Below are positions 53,220 through 62,316 of a stretch of 64,000 nucleotides of DNA, one piece after another. How positions within the stretch are numbered: the first letter of the stretch is position 1; each line of letters starts with the position of its first letter. The notes below the pieces were generated by a model. It was not told where the DNA came from. It did not search any database and was given only the letters and a program-made list of their open reading frames with translations. Origin of the DNA: Mycobacterium scrofulaceum. Lineage in GTDB: Bacteria > Actinomycetota > Actinomycetes > Mycobacteriales > Mycobacteriaceae. The DNA lies in NCBI RefSeq assembly GCF_002086735.1, contig NZ_MVIJ01000003.1, positions 147,980-211,979 on the forward strand, read 5' to 3'. The position numbers and the translations under genes are program-made.

Positions 53220-53795
53220 TCATGAAGACACCTGACCACGGAGCCTCGGGCGTGGGCGCTTGAGATCGGCGCCATTGGTGACGGTCTGGCAGTTCTGTTC
53301 GATCGAGTCGTAGAACTTGCCGAGCAACGTCTGCAGCTGACGCTTCTGCGGGGGTGTCAGATCGCTCATCAGGGTCTGTAGGTATGCCCAATGTCCGGGC
53401 AGAAACTTGCGTAGAAAGGCGCGGCCGGGTTTACCGATGCGGATCAGGAAGGACCGACGGTCATCGGGATTCGTTATGCGTTCGACGTAACCCCGCCGCG
53501 CCAACCCGTCCACGACACCGGTCAGGTTAGCCGGCAGCACGGAGACCGCCTGACCAAGAGCCCCCATCGTCAGCGGCTCCGAGGCGCGGTCGAGCACCGT
53601 GAGGATATTGAGCTGGCTGATGTTCAGGTCATGCGGCAGTAGTTCGCTGACGTGAGCCCGCTCAAAGGCGGTCGCGGTACGGAACAGCGCCAACGTCAGT
53701 CCCAGGACTGCGGTGTCGAATCCCGGATCCTCCCGGTCGGCCGCCCTTGCGATCTCCTCGGCGATCGAGCGTGGGTTACGGGGTCGTCGCGGCAT
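53220..53795 (-). CDS. MarR family regulator
   Basis: A 191-residue MarR regulator: LNISQLNILTVLDRASEPLT, the recognition helix in GQAVSVLPANLTGVVDGLAR and the wing GYVERITNPDDRRSFLIRI. The ATG at 53795 has GGGAGG 9 nt upstream. It lies between the aldehyde dehydrogenase and the decarboxylase on the same strand and may be autoregulated through the palindrome at 53836. Confidence 0.88.
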   Translation of the reverse strand: MPRRPRNPRSIAEEIARAADREDPGFDTAVLGLTLALFRTATAFERAHVSELLPHDLNISQLNILTVLDRASEPLTMGALGQAVSVLPANLTGVVDGLARRGYVERITNPDDRRSFLIRIGKPGRAFLRKFLPGHWAYLQTLMSDLTPPQKRQLQTLLGKFYDSIEQNCQTVTNGADLKRPRPRLRGQVSS

Positions 53796-53835
53796 GGGAT
53801 CGCCTCCCGATTTGATCACGATTGTGGATAGTTCC

Positions 53836-53851
53836 GGTTCTGTACAGTACC
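53836..53851. promoter_or_regulatory. Near-palindrome GGTTCTGTACAGTACC before marR
   Basis: Fifteen-base symmetry with one mismatched pair (position 4), core CTGTACAG, 41 nt before the MarR start. A probable MarR site. No second copy was found in the window. Confidence 0.5.
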
Positions 53852-53895
53852 GACGTCAACAAATTTGTCGCGGTGTCGGGTGAATGGTTTACAAC

Positions 53896-55389
53896 TCACG
53901 GGAGAGGAATGTTGACGGTCTTGGTCTGGAGGTAACTCTCCAATTCCTCGACTCCCTCTTCGGTACCTGTTCCGCTGTCCTTGCGCCCACCGAACGGCGC
54001 ACCCAGAAAGTGGCTGCCGCTGCCGTTAATCCACACATAGCCGGTGTCAAGCCTGTCTGCCACCGAGACTGCGGTCGTGATGTCGTTGCTCCAGATCGCG
54101 CCGGTTAGACCGAACGGTAGTGCGTTGGCCTGAGCGATGGCGGCGTCAAGATCTGTGAATCGCAGCACCGACAAGACCGGGCCGAAAATCTCCTCACGGG
54201 CAACGGTCATCGACATGTCGACGTCGGCGAAGACCGTCGGCTCGACGTAGAAGCCCGCCTCGAATTGCTTCCCCGGCGGCCGTCCGCCGCCGGTGACCAA
54301 GCTAGCCCCTTCGCGTTTCGCGACGTCGATGTAGTGATTCACCTTGTCGAACTGCGCTTGGGATACCAGGCATCCCATCTCGGTGGCCGGATCCAGCGGA
54401 TGACCGATCCTGATCGACTTCAATCGCTCGACCAGGCCGGAAACCACCTGGTCGTGAAGTGACTCGTGAAGAAAGAGCCGGGTCGTCGATCCGCAGGACT
54501 GTCCCTGGCTCCAATGACAGTTCATGCCGAAAGCCGCGCCCTCGACGACGGCGGTCGGGTCGGCGTCTGGGCAGACGATCATCGCGTTCTTGCCGCCGAG
54601 TTCCAGGGTGACGTGTTTGATGCCCGCCTCGGCTGCCGCGGCCATCACTTTCTGGCCAGTGGGGACGCTGCCGATGAGTGCGATGCGCTTGACGTCGCGG
54701 TGTCGGACCAGTGCGTCTCCCGCCACCGCACCGCTTCCCGAGATGATGTTGACAACGCCGGGCGGAAACGACTCGAGAACCACCTCGGCCATCAGCAGGG
54801 AGGACAGCGGAGCCTGATCGGGCACCTTGAGAATCAGTGTGTTGCCGGTGATCAGCGGAGCGCCTACTTTGGCGGCGGCGAACAGGATGGGGTGGTTATA
54901 GGGAATTATCCGCCCGACCGCGCCGTACGGTTCTTTGCGGGTCATCAGCCAGCTGCGCGTCATCGACGGAAGGGTGTCGCCGGTGACGCTGAAGGCCACC
55001 GCCGCGTGGTAGTCGAGCCACCGGCTAGCCATAATGACGTCGCCGACCATGGCTGTCACGGGATTGCCGGTGTCGATAGCGTCGAGCAGACCGAAATCGG
55101 TTGCGCGGGCACGCAATCTCTGCGCGAACGACCTAATCATCTCCGAGCGCTCAAGCAATGTGGTGCCGCGCCATTGCGGGAACGCCGCCACCGCCGCCGC
55201 GACAGCTGCGTCAACGTCGGGGAGGCCCGCGGCAGGAACGCGGGCGATGGTGGAGCCGTCATGCGGGGCGGTGATCTCCATCGCCGCGCCGTCAGCGGCG
55301 CTGACGCGGTCGCCCCCGATGAGCATCCGCCAGTCACGGTCGAGCAGCCTAGCGACGTCCGTCTTGTTGCTTTCGAGAGAGGATTGCAC
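53896..55389 (-). CDS. Aldehyde dehydrogenase (2-carboxybenzaldehyde dehydrogenase candidate)
   Basis: A 497-residue aldehyde dehydrogenase. PYNHPILFAAAKVGAPLITG binds the cofactor, ELGGKNAM carries the general-base Glu and SQGQSCGSTT the nucleophile Cys299; the C-terminal GAPFGGRKDSGTGTEEG is complete. It belongs to the betaine-aldehyde-like group that includes PhdK. Given the phdI/phdJ-like pair at 60-62 kb and the phthalate-type oxygenase at 46 kb, 2-carboxybenzaldehyde to phthalate is the reaction that would join them. A role with the decarboxylase downstream is also possible. Confidence 0.85.
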   Translation of the reverse strand: MQSSLESNKTDVARLLDRDWRMLIGGDRVSAADGAAMEITAPHDGSTIARVPAAGLPDVDAAVAAAVAAFPQWRGTTLLERSEMIRSFAQRLRARATDFGLLDAIDTGNPVTAMVGDVIMASRWLDYHAAVAFSVTGDTLPSMTRSWLMTRKEPYGAVGRIIPYNHPILFAAAKVGAPLITGNTLILKVPDQAPLSSLLMAEVVLESFPPGVVNIISGSGAVAGDALVRHRDVKRIALIGSVPTGQKVMAAAAEAGIKHVTLELGGKNAMIVCPDADPTAVVEGAAFGMNCHWSQGQSCGSTTRLFLHESLHDQVVSGLVERLKSIRIGHPLDPATEMGCLVSQAQFDKVNHYIDVAKREGASLVTGGGRPPGKQFEAGFYVEPTVFADVDMSMTVAREEIFGPVLSVLRFTDLDAAIAQANALPFGLTGAIWSNDITTAVSVADRLDTGYVWINGSGSHFLGAPFGGRKDSGTGTEEGVEELESYLQTKTVNIPLP

Positions 55390-55628
55390 GTGCTATGCCC
55401 ACTTTCTGGAGGACCACTCGTCAGCGTAAGCCGACTCTAGCGGTTAAACCTGCCGTTGAGCCTATATCCACAAATATTTCATAACTATAACTAATTCGGA
55501 CGCTACCGCACACCGCTACGTGGCCGCGACCAGGTCACGTAATGGCCTGTTGCGCAGGGCGAATCTTGCGACTTCGATCCGACAGGGGTCATTGCGCTCG
55601 CCACCTCCCTAGGTGTGCAGGGACGGCT

Positions 55629-55657
55629 TTGACCCGAAGGGCAGTACGCAATATAGT
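55629..55657 (+). promoter_or_regulatory. Promoter TTGACC-N17-TATAGT for the meta-cleavage operon
   Basis: TTGACC (55629-55634) and TATAGT (55652-55657) have an exact 17-nt spacing; the dioxygenase starts 87 nt downstream. It lies in the 354-nt divergent gap 55390-55743. Otherwise that gap contains only an AT-rich tract with the tandem TAACTATAACTA near 55484, perhaps part of the leftward promoter. Confidence 0.65.
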
Positions 55658-55743
55658 TCACAAGCATAAGTAAAAACCGAGTGGCGCATCTGGGATGTCG
55701 CGGTGCGGGCTGAGTTGCCTCGTCAGGTTCAGGAAGGTCGGAG

Positions 55744-56670
55744 ATGATCGAACTGCAGGACATTGCTTACGTGCGATCGGGGGTGACCGATCTCCAGCGT
55801 GCGACCCGCTTCGCGGTCGACATCGTGGGACTGGATCCGGTCGCGCAGGACCAAGGTGTCACCTATTTGCGGGCCGACGGCCGTCATCACTGCCTAGCGC
55901 TGATCGAAAGCAACCGGCCCGGCGTCCTCGCATCGGCGTTCTCGTTGCGAGACGATGCCGCGCTCGAGTCAGCCGAAGTCGAGTTGCAGCAGTACGGCTG
56001 CACGGTTTCGCGTGGCACCGAACAGGAAGCGCGACACCGACATGTTCGCAATTTCATCGCTTTCGACGACCCCTTCGGCAATCACGTCGAATTGGTCACG
56101 GGCCAGAGCACCCTGGCGCGTCCGATCAACTTCGGTCGACCCGCCGCAGGTATCACGGAGTTCGGCCACCTGTGCCTCGATGCCCCCGATGTACGGGCTG
56201 CGCACGCCTTCTGGTCTACGGTGTTCAGCGCCAAGGTGTCCGACTGGATCGGTGAGGGCGCTTGCCTGATGCGAATAGACCCCGTCCATCACAAGCTCGC
56301 GTTCTTCCAGAGCGACGCGGGACCAGGCTTCTGTCACATCAACTTCCAGGTCGAGACGCTCGACGATGTGATGCGCAATTGGCGATTCCTGCAACAGAAC
56401 GATGTGCAGATTCTGCATGGGCCAGGCCGTCACCCGACGTCGACGGCCATCTTCGTCTACTTCCTCGGGCCCGACAACCTGACCTACGAGTACTCATTCG
56501 GGGTTCAGTTGATTGAAGACGAGGCGTGGACCCCCCGCATGTTCGAGCTCGGAGAGCCGGGCTCGATCGATATGTGGTTGGGTCCAACCCAGCGGACCGT
56601 CTCCCAGAGTCAACTCGTAGGCCGCTCGACAGCATCGCTTTCTGTCGTTGCGCCTGAGCTCAGCGTGTGA
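55744..56670 (+). CDS. Type I extradiol dioxygenase (VOC family)
   Basis: A 308-residue two-module VOC dioxygenase. The catalytic C-terminal module has the iron ligands H142 (FGHLCL), H198 (CHINFQV) and E249 (LTYEYSFGV), with H230 and Y248 in the second sphere. It cleaves a catechol next to one hydroxyl. Followed by hydratase, decarboxylase, tautomerase and semialdehyde dehydrogenase, it should cleave catechol or protocatechuate (2,3-cleavage). GGAAGG precedes the ATG. Confidence 0.9.
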   Translation: MIELQDIAYVRSGVTDLQRATRFAVDIVGLDPVAQDQGVTYLRADGRHHCLALIESNRPGVLASAFSLRDDAALESAEVELQQYGCTVSRGTEQEARHRHVRNFIAFDDPFGNHVELVTGQSTLARPINFGRPAAGITEFGHLCLDAPDVRAAHAFWSTVFSAKVSDWIGEGACLMRIDPVHHKLAFFQSDAGPGFCHINFQVETLDDVMRNWRFLQQNDVQILHGPGRHPTSTAIFVYFLGPDNLTYEYSFGVQLIEDEAWTPRMFELGEPGSIDMWLGPTQRTVSQSQLVGRSTASLSVVAPELSV

Positions 56671-57464
56671 TGCGTACCGAAGAGTGCCATCAGATGGCCG
56701 AGGAGCTGCTGGCGGCCTACCAGACGCGCAGCCCGATCGCCCCGCTGACCGACCGATTCCCTGACTTGACCGTGGCGGAGGGCTTCGACATCCAGCGAGC
56801 ACAGGTCGACCGGTGGATGGCCGAAGGCCGGATCATCAAAGGCCACAAAGTTGGCCTGACCTCTGCGGCCATGCAACGCCAAATGGGGGTGAATCAACCG
56901 GATTTCGGTGTCTTGCACGACCAGATGTTCCACCCAGAGTCCGATCCCATCCCGGTGACTGCTTTCCTGCAGCCGCGTGTCGAACCGGAGATCGCCCTAG
57001 TAATCAAGCGTGACCTTGCCGGTCCCGGCGTGACAGTCGCCGAGGCCCTGGCCGCGGTGGACTTCGTGCTGCCGGCACTGGAAATCATCGACAGCCGCAT
57101 CGCCGACTGGCGTATCAGCGTCGCCGACACGGTTGCCGACAACGCCTCGTCGGGGGGAGTCGTGCTCGGCGGGCGTCCTGTTCGACCCACAGATGCGGAC
57201 CTTCGGCTCCTCGGATGCAACCTGTACTGCAACGGCGAGGTGGTCGCGACGGGTGCCGGGGGAGCGGCGCTCGGCTCGCCGGTGATATCGCTGGCATGGC
57301 TGGCCAACACCCTGGGTCAGCAGAACGACTGCCTGAGAACCGGTGATGTCGTGCTGCCGGGTTCGGTGACCGCGGCACAACCGGTGCGACCAGGCGATGT
57401 CTGGACCGCGCAGTTTGCCCAACTCGGGCTCGTCACCACACGTTTCGCCGCAGGAGAGTCGTGA
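56670..57464 (+). CDS. 2-keto-4-pentenoate hydratase (DmpE/PraE-like)
   Basis: A 264-residue member of the hydratase/decarboxylase family. MGVNQPDFGVLHDQM, the metal ligands in RVEPEIALVIKRDL, IIDSRIADWRISVADTVADN and GAALGSPVISLAWLANTLG match DmpE hydratase better than the decarboxylase. It adds water to 2-oxopent-4-enoate to give 4-hydroxy-2-oxovalerate, the substrate of the aldolase at 38.9 kb. The ATG overlaps the preceding stop by 1 nt (TGATG). It overlaps its paralogue downstream by 4 nt. Confidence 0.88.
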   Translation: MRTEECHQMAEELLAAYQTRSPIAPLTDRFPDLTVAEGFDIQRAQVDRWMAEGRIIKGHKVGLTSAAMQRQMGVNQPDFGVLHDQMFHPESDPIPVTAFLQPRVEPEIALVIKRDLAGPGVTVAEALAAVDFVLPALEIIDSRIADWRISVADTVADNASSGGVVLGGRPVRPTDADLRLLGCNLYCNGEVVATGAGGAALGSPVISLAWLANTLGQQNDCLRTGDVVLPGSVTAAQPVRPGDVWTAQFAQLGLVTTRFAAGES

Positions 57465-58246
57465 ATAAATGGACCGTTGATCGGGCGGCCTCCGCGCTGC
57501 TTGACGCAGAGGACACGCGAACCGCCCGCAACCCGATCACCGATGATTGGGCCGACCTCGACCTGAGGACCGCCTATGCGGTTCAGGACGAGGCGTTGTG
57601 CCGCCGAGTCGAGCGTGGTGAAAGCGTCGTCGGTGTGAAGCTGGGCCTGACGTCTCGAGCCAAGCAGCAGCGAATGGGTATTTCGTCGCCGCTCGTTGCG
57701 TGGCTGACCGATGCGATGACGCTGCCCGCCGGGGCGCCGTTGCCGGCGGGCGTGTTGATTCATCCGCGCGTCGAGCCGGAACTCGTCTTCGTCATGAAGG
57801 AGCGGTTGAGCGGTCCCGGTGTTACAGCGGCACAAGCGATGTCAGCGGTGGGGCACGTCTACGCGGGCATGGAGATCATTGACTCCCGCTATCGCGATTT
57901 TCGGTTCACGCTGCCTGACGTCGTCGCCGACAACGCCTCATCGGGTCGATATCTGACGGGCCCAATCGGATTGCCGCCGGAAGAACTGGACCTCTCACTG
58001 GAGGCGTGCTTAGTCGAAGTCGACGGCGTCATCGTCGACAGCGCCACCGGAGCCGCGGTTCAAGGTCACCCTGCGGAGGCGCTGGCGCTGGCGGCGAACG
58101 TGCTCGCCGACCGGGGGTTGGCGATCGAACGCGGTTGGATTGTGCTCACCGGCGGGATGACCGATGCGGTTGCGCTCGGTCCTAAAAGCGTTGTGAGAAT
58201 GCATTTTTCGAACCTAGGCTCACTGGTCGTCCACGAAGGGAAGTAA
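57461..58246 (+). CDS. 4-oxalocrotonate decarboxylase (DmpH/PraD-like)
   Basis: A 261-residue paralogue of the hydratase. LGLTSRAKQQRMGISSPLVA, HPRVEPELVFVMKERL, IIDSRYRDFRFTLPDVVADN, and WIVLTGGMTDAVALGPKSVV resemble DmpH. It removes the C1 carboxylate from 2-oxohex-3-enedioate to give 2-oxopent-4-enoate. In Pseudomonas the two paralogues form a complex, and the 4-nt overlap here fits that. Confidence 0.88.
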   Translation: MNKWTVDRAASALLDAEDTRTARNPITDDWADLDLRTAYAVQDEALCRRVERGESVVGVKLGLTSRAKQQRMGISSPLVAWLTDAMTLPAGAPLPAGVLIHPRVEPELVFVMKERLSGPGVTAAQAMSAVGHVYAGMEIIDSRYRDFRFTLPDVVADNASSGRYLTGPIGLPPEELDLSLEACLVEVDGVIVDSATGAAVQGHPAEALALAANVLADRGLAIERGWIVLTGGMTDAVALGPKSVVRMHFSNLGSLVVHEGK

Positions 58247-58250
58247 CGCG

Positions 58251-58448
58251 ATGCCGTTAGTCGAAGTCACCCTGGTCCAGGGCCGGGCACCACACCAGTT
58301 ACGCACGCTAATCAGCGAGTTGACCGACGCCGTCGAGACGGCGCTGGGCGTCTCACGTTCCGCCATCCGGGTGGTCCTGCGTGAAGTTCCCGATACCCAT
58401 TGGGCCGCCGGTGACGTGACCATCGCCGAGCGCAACAAGAGTTCATGA
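58251..58448 (+). CDS. 4-oxalocrotonate tautomerase
   Basis: A 65-residue tautomerase. After removal of Met the N-terminus is the catalytic Pro1; Arg11 and Arg39 are in the expected places (VQGRAPH, SAIRVVL). It converts the enol of 4-oxalocrotonate to the keto form. GGGAAG upstream; its stop overlaps the next gene by 4 nt. Confidence 0.9.
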   Translation: MPLVEVTLVQGRAPHQLRTLISELTDAVETALGVSRSAIRVVLREVPDTHWAAGDVTIAERNKSS

Positions 58449-59899
58449 TCATGACCGAGCTCATACCTCACGTCATCGATGGTGAAGAGACCGAGTCGGC
58501 CAGTCAGGCGTGCTTCGACACCGTCGATCCGTGGACCCGCCAGCCGTGGGCCAGGGTGGCGCTCGGCGGCGCTGAGGAGGCCGCCCGGGCCGTAACCGCG
58601 GCGCGCCGGGCCTTCGACGAAGGCCCCTGGCCACGAATGGGTTTGGCTGAGCGGGGCGCGATTCTGCACCGGCTGGCCGATCTAATCATCGAGCATCGCG
58701 ACGAGCTGGCCCTCGCGGACACCACCGATATGGGAAAGCCGATCACCGACACACGAGGCAACGACGTGCCGCGGTCTGCGCAGAACTTCCGTTTCTTCGC
58801 AGACCATGCGCGGCTCTCAGCCGGTGAAGCACTGCCGATGGACACCGGTCACCATGCCTACACCAGATTCGAGCCGGCGGGTGTCGTCGCCGCGATCGCA
58901 CCGTGGAACTTCCCGCTGATGCTTGAGACGTGGAAGGTCGCGCCGGCCCTCGCGTGGGGAAACACGGTCGTCCTCAAACCTGCCGAGGACACTCCCGCGT
59001 CGGCGACCATCCTGGCGAGACTTGCCCTGCAGGCCGGGATGCCCGATGGCGTCCTGAATGTCGTGCACGGATATGGTCCCGATTCTGTGGGATCCGCGCT
59101 CACCGGCGATCCCCGCGTTGACAGGATCACCTTCACCGGCGAAACCGGTACCGGCAGAACCATCGCGGCGGCGGCGGCGGCCCACCTGACCCCGGTAAGC
59201 CTGGAACTGGGCGGAAAGGGTGCCAACCTGGTCTTCGCCGACGCCGACCTCGACAGCGCGGTGAGCTGGTCGATCCGGGCCATCTTCTCCAATGCCGGGC
59301 AGGTGTGCCTCGCCGGTAGCCGCCTGTACGTCCAGCGGCAGGTCTACGACGAGTTCTTGGCACGTTTTGTGAGAGCCTCCGAATCGCTGATTGCTGGAGA
59401 TCCGAAAGCCGTTGACACCCAGGTTGGACCGCTGGCCTCGCAAGAACACTGGAAGAAGGTCCGCTCCTACGTCGAGGGGATCCCCGCCGAAGGGGGCACC
59501 ATGCGCACGGGTGGTCAGGGCGAGGGGTGGCTCATCCACCCGACGGTCGTAACCGACCTGCCTGCAACCGCGCGCCTCTGCCGTGAAGAGATCTTCGGCC
59601 CCGTCGCGGTCGTCGCGCCGTTCGACACCGAGGCAGACGGCATTGCTGCAGCCAACGACACACCCTACGGGCTAAACGCGATGTTGTTCACCGAGAACCT
59701 CTCGCGTGCCCACCGCGTGGCAGCCGCGCTGAACGCGGGCACCGTGTGGGTGAATTGCTTTTTCATTCGTGACCTGCGGGCGCCGTTCGGCGGGGTGGGT
59801 GATTCCGGAATCGGCCGTGAGGGTGGCACATTCAGCCGCGAATTCTTCACCGAGCCGAAGGCGGTGGTGATGGCGATCAGTGACGGTGGCACCGCCTAG
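58445..59899 (+). CDS. 2-hydroxymuconate-6-semialdehyde dehydrogenase
   Basis: A 484-residue aldehyde dehydrogenase of the DmpC/XylG/PraB type. APWNFPLMLETWKVAPALA, ELGGKGANLVFADADLDSAV and SNAGQVCLAGSRLYVQ (nucleophile Cys288), and FGGVGDSGIGREGG at the end match. It oxidises 2-hydroxymuconate semialdehyde to 4-oxalocrotonate, the first step of the oxidative meta branch, and ends the rightward operon. The ATG is coupled to the tautomerase stop; an ATG two codons in is an alternative. Confidence 0.9.
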   Translation: MIMTELIPHVIDGEETESASQACFDTVDPWTRQPWARVALGGAEEAARAVTAARRAFDEGPWPRMGLAERGAILHRLADLIIEHRDELALADTTDMGKPITDTRGNDVPRSAQNFRFFADHARLSAGEALPMDTGHHAYTRFEPAGVVAAIAPWNFPLMLETWKVAPALAWGNTVVLKPAEDTPASATILARLALQAGMPDGVLNVVHGYGPDSVGSALTGDPRVDRITFTGETGTGRTIAAAAAAHLTPVSLELGGKGANLVFADADLDSAVSWSIRAIFSNAGQVCLAGSRLYVQRQVYDEFLARFVRASESLIAGDPKAVDTQVGPLASQEHWKKVRSYVEGIPAEGGTMRTGGQGEGWLIHPTVVTDLPATARLCREEIFGPVAVVAPFDTEADGIAAANDTPYGLNAMLFTENLSRAHRVAAALNAGTVWVNCFFIRDLRAPFGGVGDSGIGREGGTFSREFFTEPKAVVMAISDGGTA

Positions 59900-60235
59900 G
59901 ACGTCGCTGATGTAGTGACCTGCAGCGGTGCCGGAATTGGCGGTCCGTGCTCGCGACTTATGACACGGGGGGCTTGAAGTTGAACGGTGCAAATCAGCCG
60001 ATCTCGGGCACCCGCCGCACGATCCGAAACACCCCGTCATGGCCCCACCGTGCTCGGCCGGCAGACGGATACTGCCCGCAGACAACCGATCGCCGACCAG
60101 CAGCAGCACTTCATCAAATCGACCCAGCTGGTATCCGTCTAAGTGCCTTGCATGTGATCCTCGTCGCCCATCCGCGCCAAACCTGCTCCCGCCCAACGAA
60201 ACTCAGTCACTAGAACGGAACCGTCCTAGGTCACC
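59900..60235. other. Gene-free gap between two convergent operons
   Basis: No gene is supported. On the minus strand, short coding-like runs in two frames (DEVLLLVGDRLSAGSIRLPA, then GVFRIVRRVPEIG with a stop at about 59999) may be a gene relic of unknown family. No terminator hairpin is obvious. Confidence 0.4.
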
Positions 60236-61207
60236 TCAGCGCAAACCGCGGTGCTTCTGCTCCAGTTCCGCCCACCGGCGGCCGGTCTCCTCACCGCCAG
60301 CGACCATGTCGGGCGGAGCATCGGTGTAAGGCGGCCGACTGGGCCCGCAGTCGATCAAGCCCGCTCCGCGGAACCGGCCACGCCCGACCGGAATGCTGTA
60401 ATCCATGAAGCGCGACATGTCACCGCCGAACTGCGGGGCCAACGCCCAGTTCACCTGCTCGGAAATGCGATCCGCCTGTGCCCAGTCCTCGGACAGCACG
60501 GCGCGCGACAGCGCAGCCAACGGGGACGGTGCACAGGCCACGTTCCCCGACCAGCAAGCCGTGGCCCTAGCGGGAAAGCGCTTGGCAACGCGGACCCAGT
60601 CGCTGTCGAGGGGCAGCACGGCAACCTTGTCGCCGAAGGCCTCGATGTCGCCCTCCAGTGTCGGTCCGCCTGCGTGCTTGGTCGCCACGACCTCGGGCGC
60701 ATCGGCAAGTTGCCGGTAGGCCTCGACGCTAATCTTTCCTTTGAACGCGGCGGGGTTGTCATAGATGACGACCGGTACCCCGGGCAACGCCTCGGTGATA
60801 TCGCGATAGAAGCGCACGATGCCGGCGTCGTCGAGCGGCAGCCACATCGGACGACCTACGAACAGTCCGTCGGCGCCCACATCGATCGCTTCGCGACCTC
60901 GTGCGATGGTGTCGCGGGTGTTCAACGTCGTCACGCCGGCGAAGAAGGGCACCCGACCCCGGATCGTCTCGGCGACGCAGGACGAGAACTGAAGCCATTC
61001 TTGATGAGTCAGCGATGCGCACTCGCCGAAGGTTCCGGTGGACATCACGAGCTCGATCCCGGCCTCGACGACCTGCTCGACCATTTTCTCGGTCTCAGCG
61101 ACATTGACGCTGTTCAGGCAGCGCCAGTCATCGGCGTCGCTGGTCGCAGGCGTCGGAACGATGCCCACGATCCCTCTGATGTCTGCACGGGTGATCGTCA
61201 TGGTCAT
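60236..61207 (-). CDS. phdJ: trans-2'-carboxybenzalpyruvate hydratase-aldolase (PhdJ/NahE-like)
   Basis: A 323-residue class I aldolase of the dihydrodipicolinate synthase superfamily. The Schiff-base lysine is K177 (VVATKHAGG) and the catalytic tyrosine Y149 (VIYDNP). STGTFGECASLTHQEW, GVTTLNTRDTIARGREA, LFVGRPMW and the C-terminal CGPSRPPY match PhdJ/NahE hydratase-aldolases. It would split trans-2'-carboxybenzalpyruvate to pyruvate and 2-carboxybenzaldehyde. It follows the dioxygenase gene with a 4-nt overlap, which supports the pairing. The symbol marks family membership; the substrate is inferred. Confidence 0.82.
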   Translation of the reverse strand: MTMTITRADIRGIVGIVPTPATSDADDWRCLNSVNVAETEKMVEQVVEAGIELVMSTGTFGECASLTHQEWLQFSSCVAETIRGRVPFFAGVTTLNTRDTIARGREAIDVGADGLFVGRPMWLPLDDAGIVRFYRDITEALPGVPVVIYDNPAAFKGKISVEAYRQLADAPEVVATKHAGGPTLEGDIEAFGDKVAVLPLDSDWVRVAKRFPARATACWSGNVACAPSPLAALSRAVLSEDWAQADRISEQVNWALAPQFGGDMSRFMDYSIPVGRGRFRGAGLIDCGPSRPPYTDAPPDMVAGGEETGRRWAELEQKHRGLR

Positions 61208-62316
61208 ACCCTCTTATTCGCCGGGGATGCCAGATCGCCTGGCACCGCGGGATACGGCTGGGTACCGAACGAGTGACGCGGCTCCTCGCGGTACATTCCG
61301 AGCACCTCGAGCATGGGAGCGTCGGTTGCGGAGAAGAGCACGGCGTCGACCTCGGAGGACCGGTTCATGTGGGCGTGCCACATCCAGTTGGGCACTACAA
61401 ACGAGTCGCCGGCAGACCATTGAATTTCCTCGTCACCGACAACTGTGGTGCCTTCGCCTTCGACGACGTAGTAGACCGCACTGGAAGTGTGGCGGTGGCG
61501 TTCGGTGCACAGACCCGGACGGAGCAGCTGTGCGAAGCAGTCGATAGTGGGCAGTGTCGGGCCCCCGCTGATCGGGTGGGCGTAGTGCAGGATGACGCCG
61601 TCGAACGGGCTTCCGCTACTGTGGCGATGCGTGTCCAAGGCGGCCCGAACCTCGCTCCACGCGTAACGGAACGGAATCCGTTCACCCTGTCGAGCTTCCC
61701 ACGCGGGGCGTATGTGGGAGGCGCGACTGCTGGTGAAGGCAGCAGCGTCTTCGTGCAACGGCTGCGTGCGCCCACCGAACGGTTCGAAGAACATCTGCCG
61801 CAGGTAACCCATGAGCGGTACGTCGAGGATGTCGACCCAGACGCCGCGTTTGTCGCTTTCGTTGTGGTGATCGTGCCAGGAATAGGCCGGCGTGATGATC
61901 AGGTCACCGTCCTCCATCGCAAGTTTCTCTCCGTCGACCGCGGTGAACAGGTCGGGGCTACCGTCCACGACGAAGCGCAAGGCGTTGATGGAATGCCGGT
62001 GCGCCGGGGCGATCTCGCCAGGCAGGGTGATCTGCATACCCATCGCCAAGGTCTGCGTCGTGCCGTTGACGTCAGGAGCCGGGTTGATGAAAGTGAAGTT
62101 CCTGCGGGCAGTTTCGCCGGACACCGCCGTGCACATCTCGGTCAGGGCGCGATCCGCGAGTTCCCATGACCACCGGAACGGCACACCCGCCGGGACGGGA
62201 CCGTCGGTGAGCTGGACCAGCTGCGCATCGTACTGCCACTGGCCACGGAGGTGCAGTTCGTCAAGCTTCCTGTCGAACTGTGCCAGATCTGAAGCGGGCT
62301 CCTGTGTAGTCGTCAT
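61204..62316 (-). CDS. phdI: Bicupin ring-cleaving dioxygenase (1-hydroxy-2-naphthoate dioxygenase-like)
   Basis: A 370-residue bicupin of the gentisate/salicylate/1-hydroxy-2-naphthoate dioxygenase family. The N-terminal cupin has the iron ligands H106, H108 (PAHRHSINAL) and a further His near 148 (WHDHHN); the second cupin keeps ERHRHTSSAVYYVVEG. Fused to the phdJ-like gene by a 4-nt overlap, 1-hydroxy-2-naphthoate cleavage is the most economical reading; gentisate or salicylate as substrate is less likely but not excluded. The ATG at 62316 follows AAGGG; a reading to 62496 lacks a ribosome site. Confidence 0.8.
   Translation of the reverse strand: MTTTQEPASDLAQFDRKLDELHLRGQWQYDAQLVQLTDGPVPAGVPFRWSWELADRALTEMCTAVSGETARRNFTFINPAPDVNGTTQTLAMGMQITLPGEIAPAHRHSINALRFVVDGSPDLFTAVDGEKLAMEDGDLIITPAYSWHDHHNESDKRGVWVDILDVPLMGYLRQMFFEPFGGRTQPLHEDAAAFTSSRASHIRPAWEARQGERIPFRYAWSEVRAALDTHRHSSGSPFDGVILHYAHPISGGPTLPTIDCFAQLLRPGLCTERHRHTSSAVYYVVEGEGTTVVGDEEIQWSAGDSFVVPNWMWHAHMNRSSEVDAVLFSATDAPMLEVLGMYREEPRHSFGTQPYPAVPGDLASPANKRV

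Noticed and set aside
59672..60196. A 174-codon minus-strand frame in the 59900-60235 gap
   Set aside because: Its downstream part runs antisense through the semialdehyde dehydrogenase and it contains no family motif.
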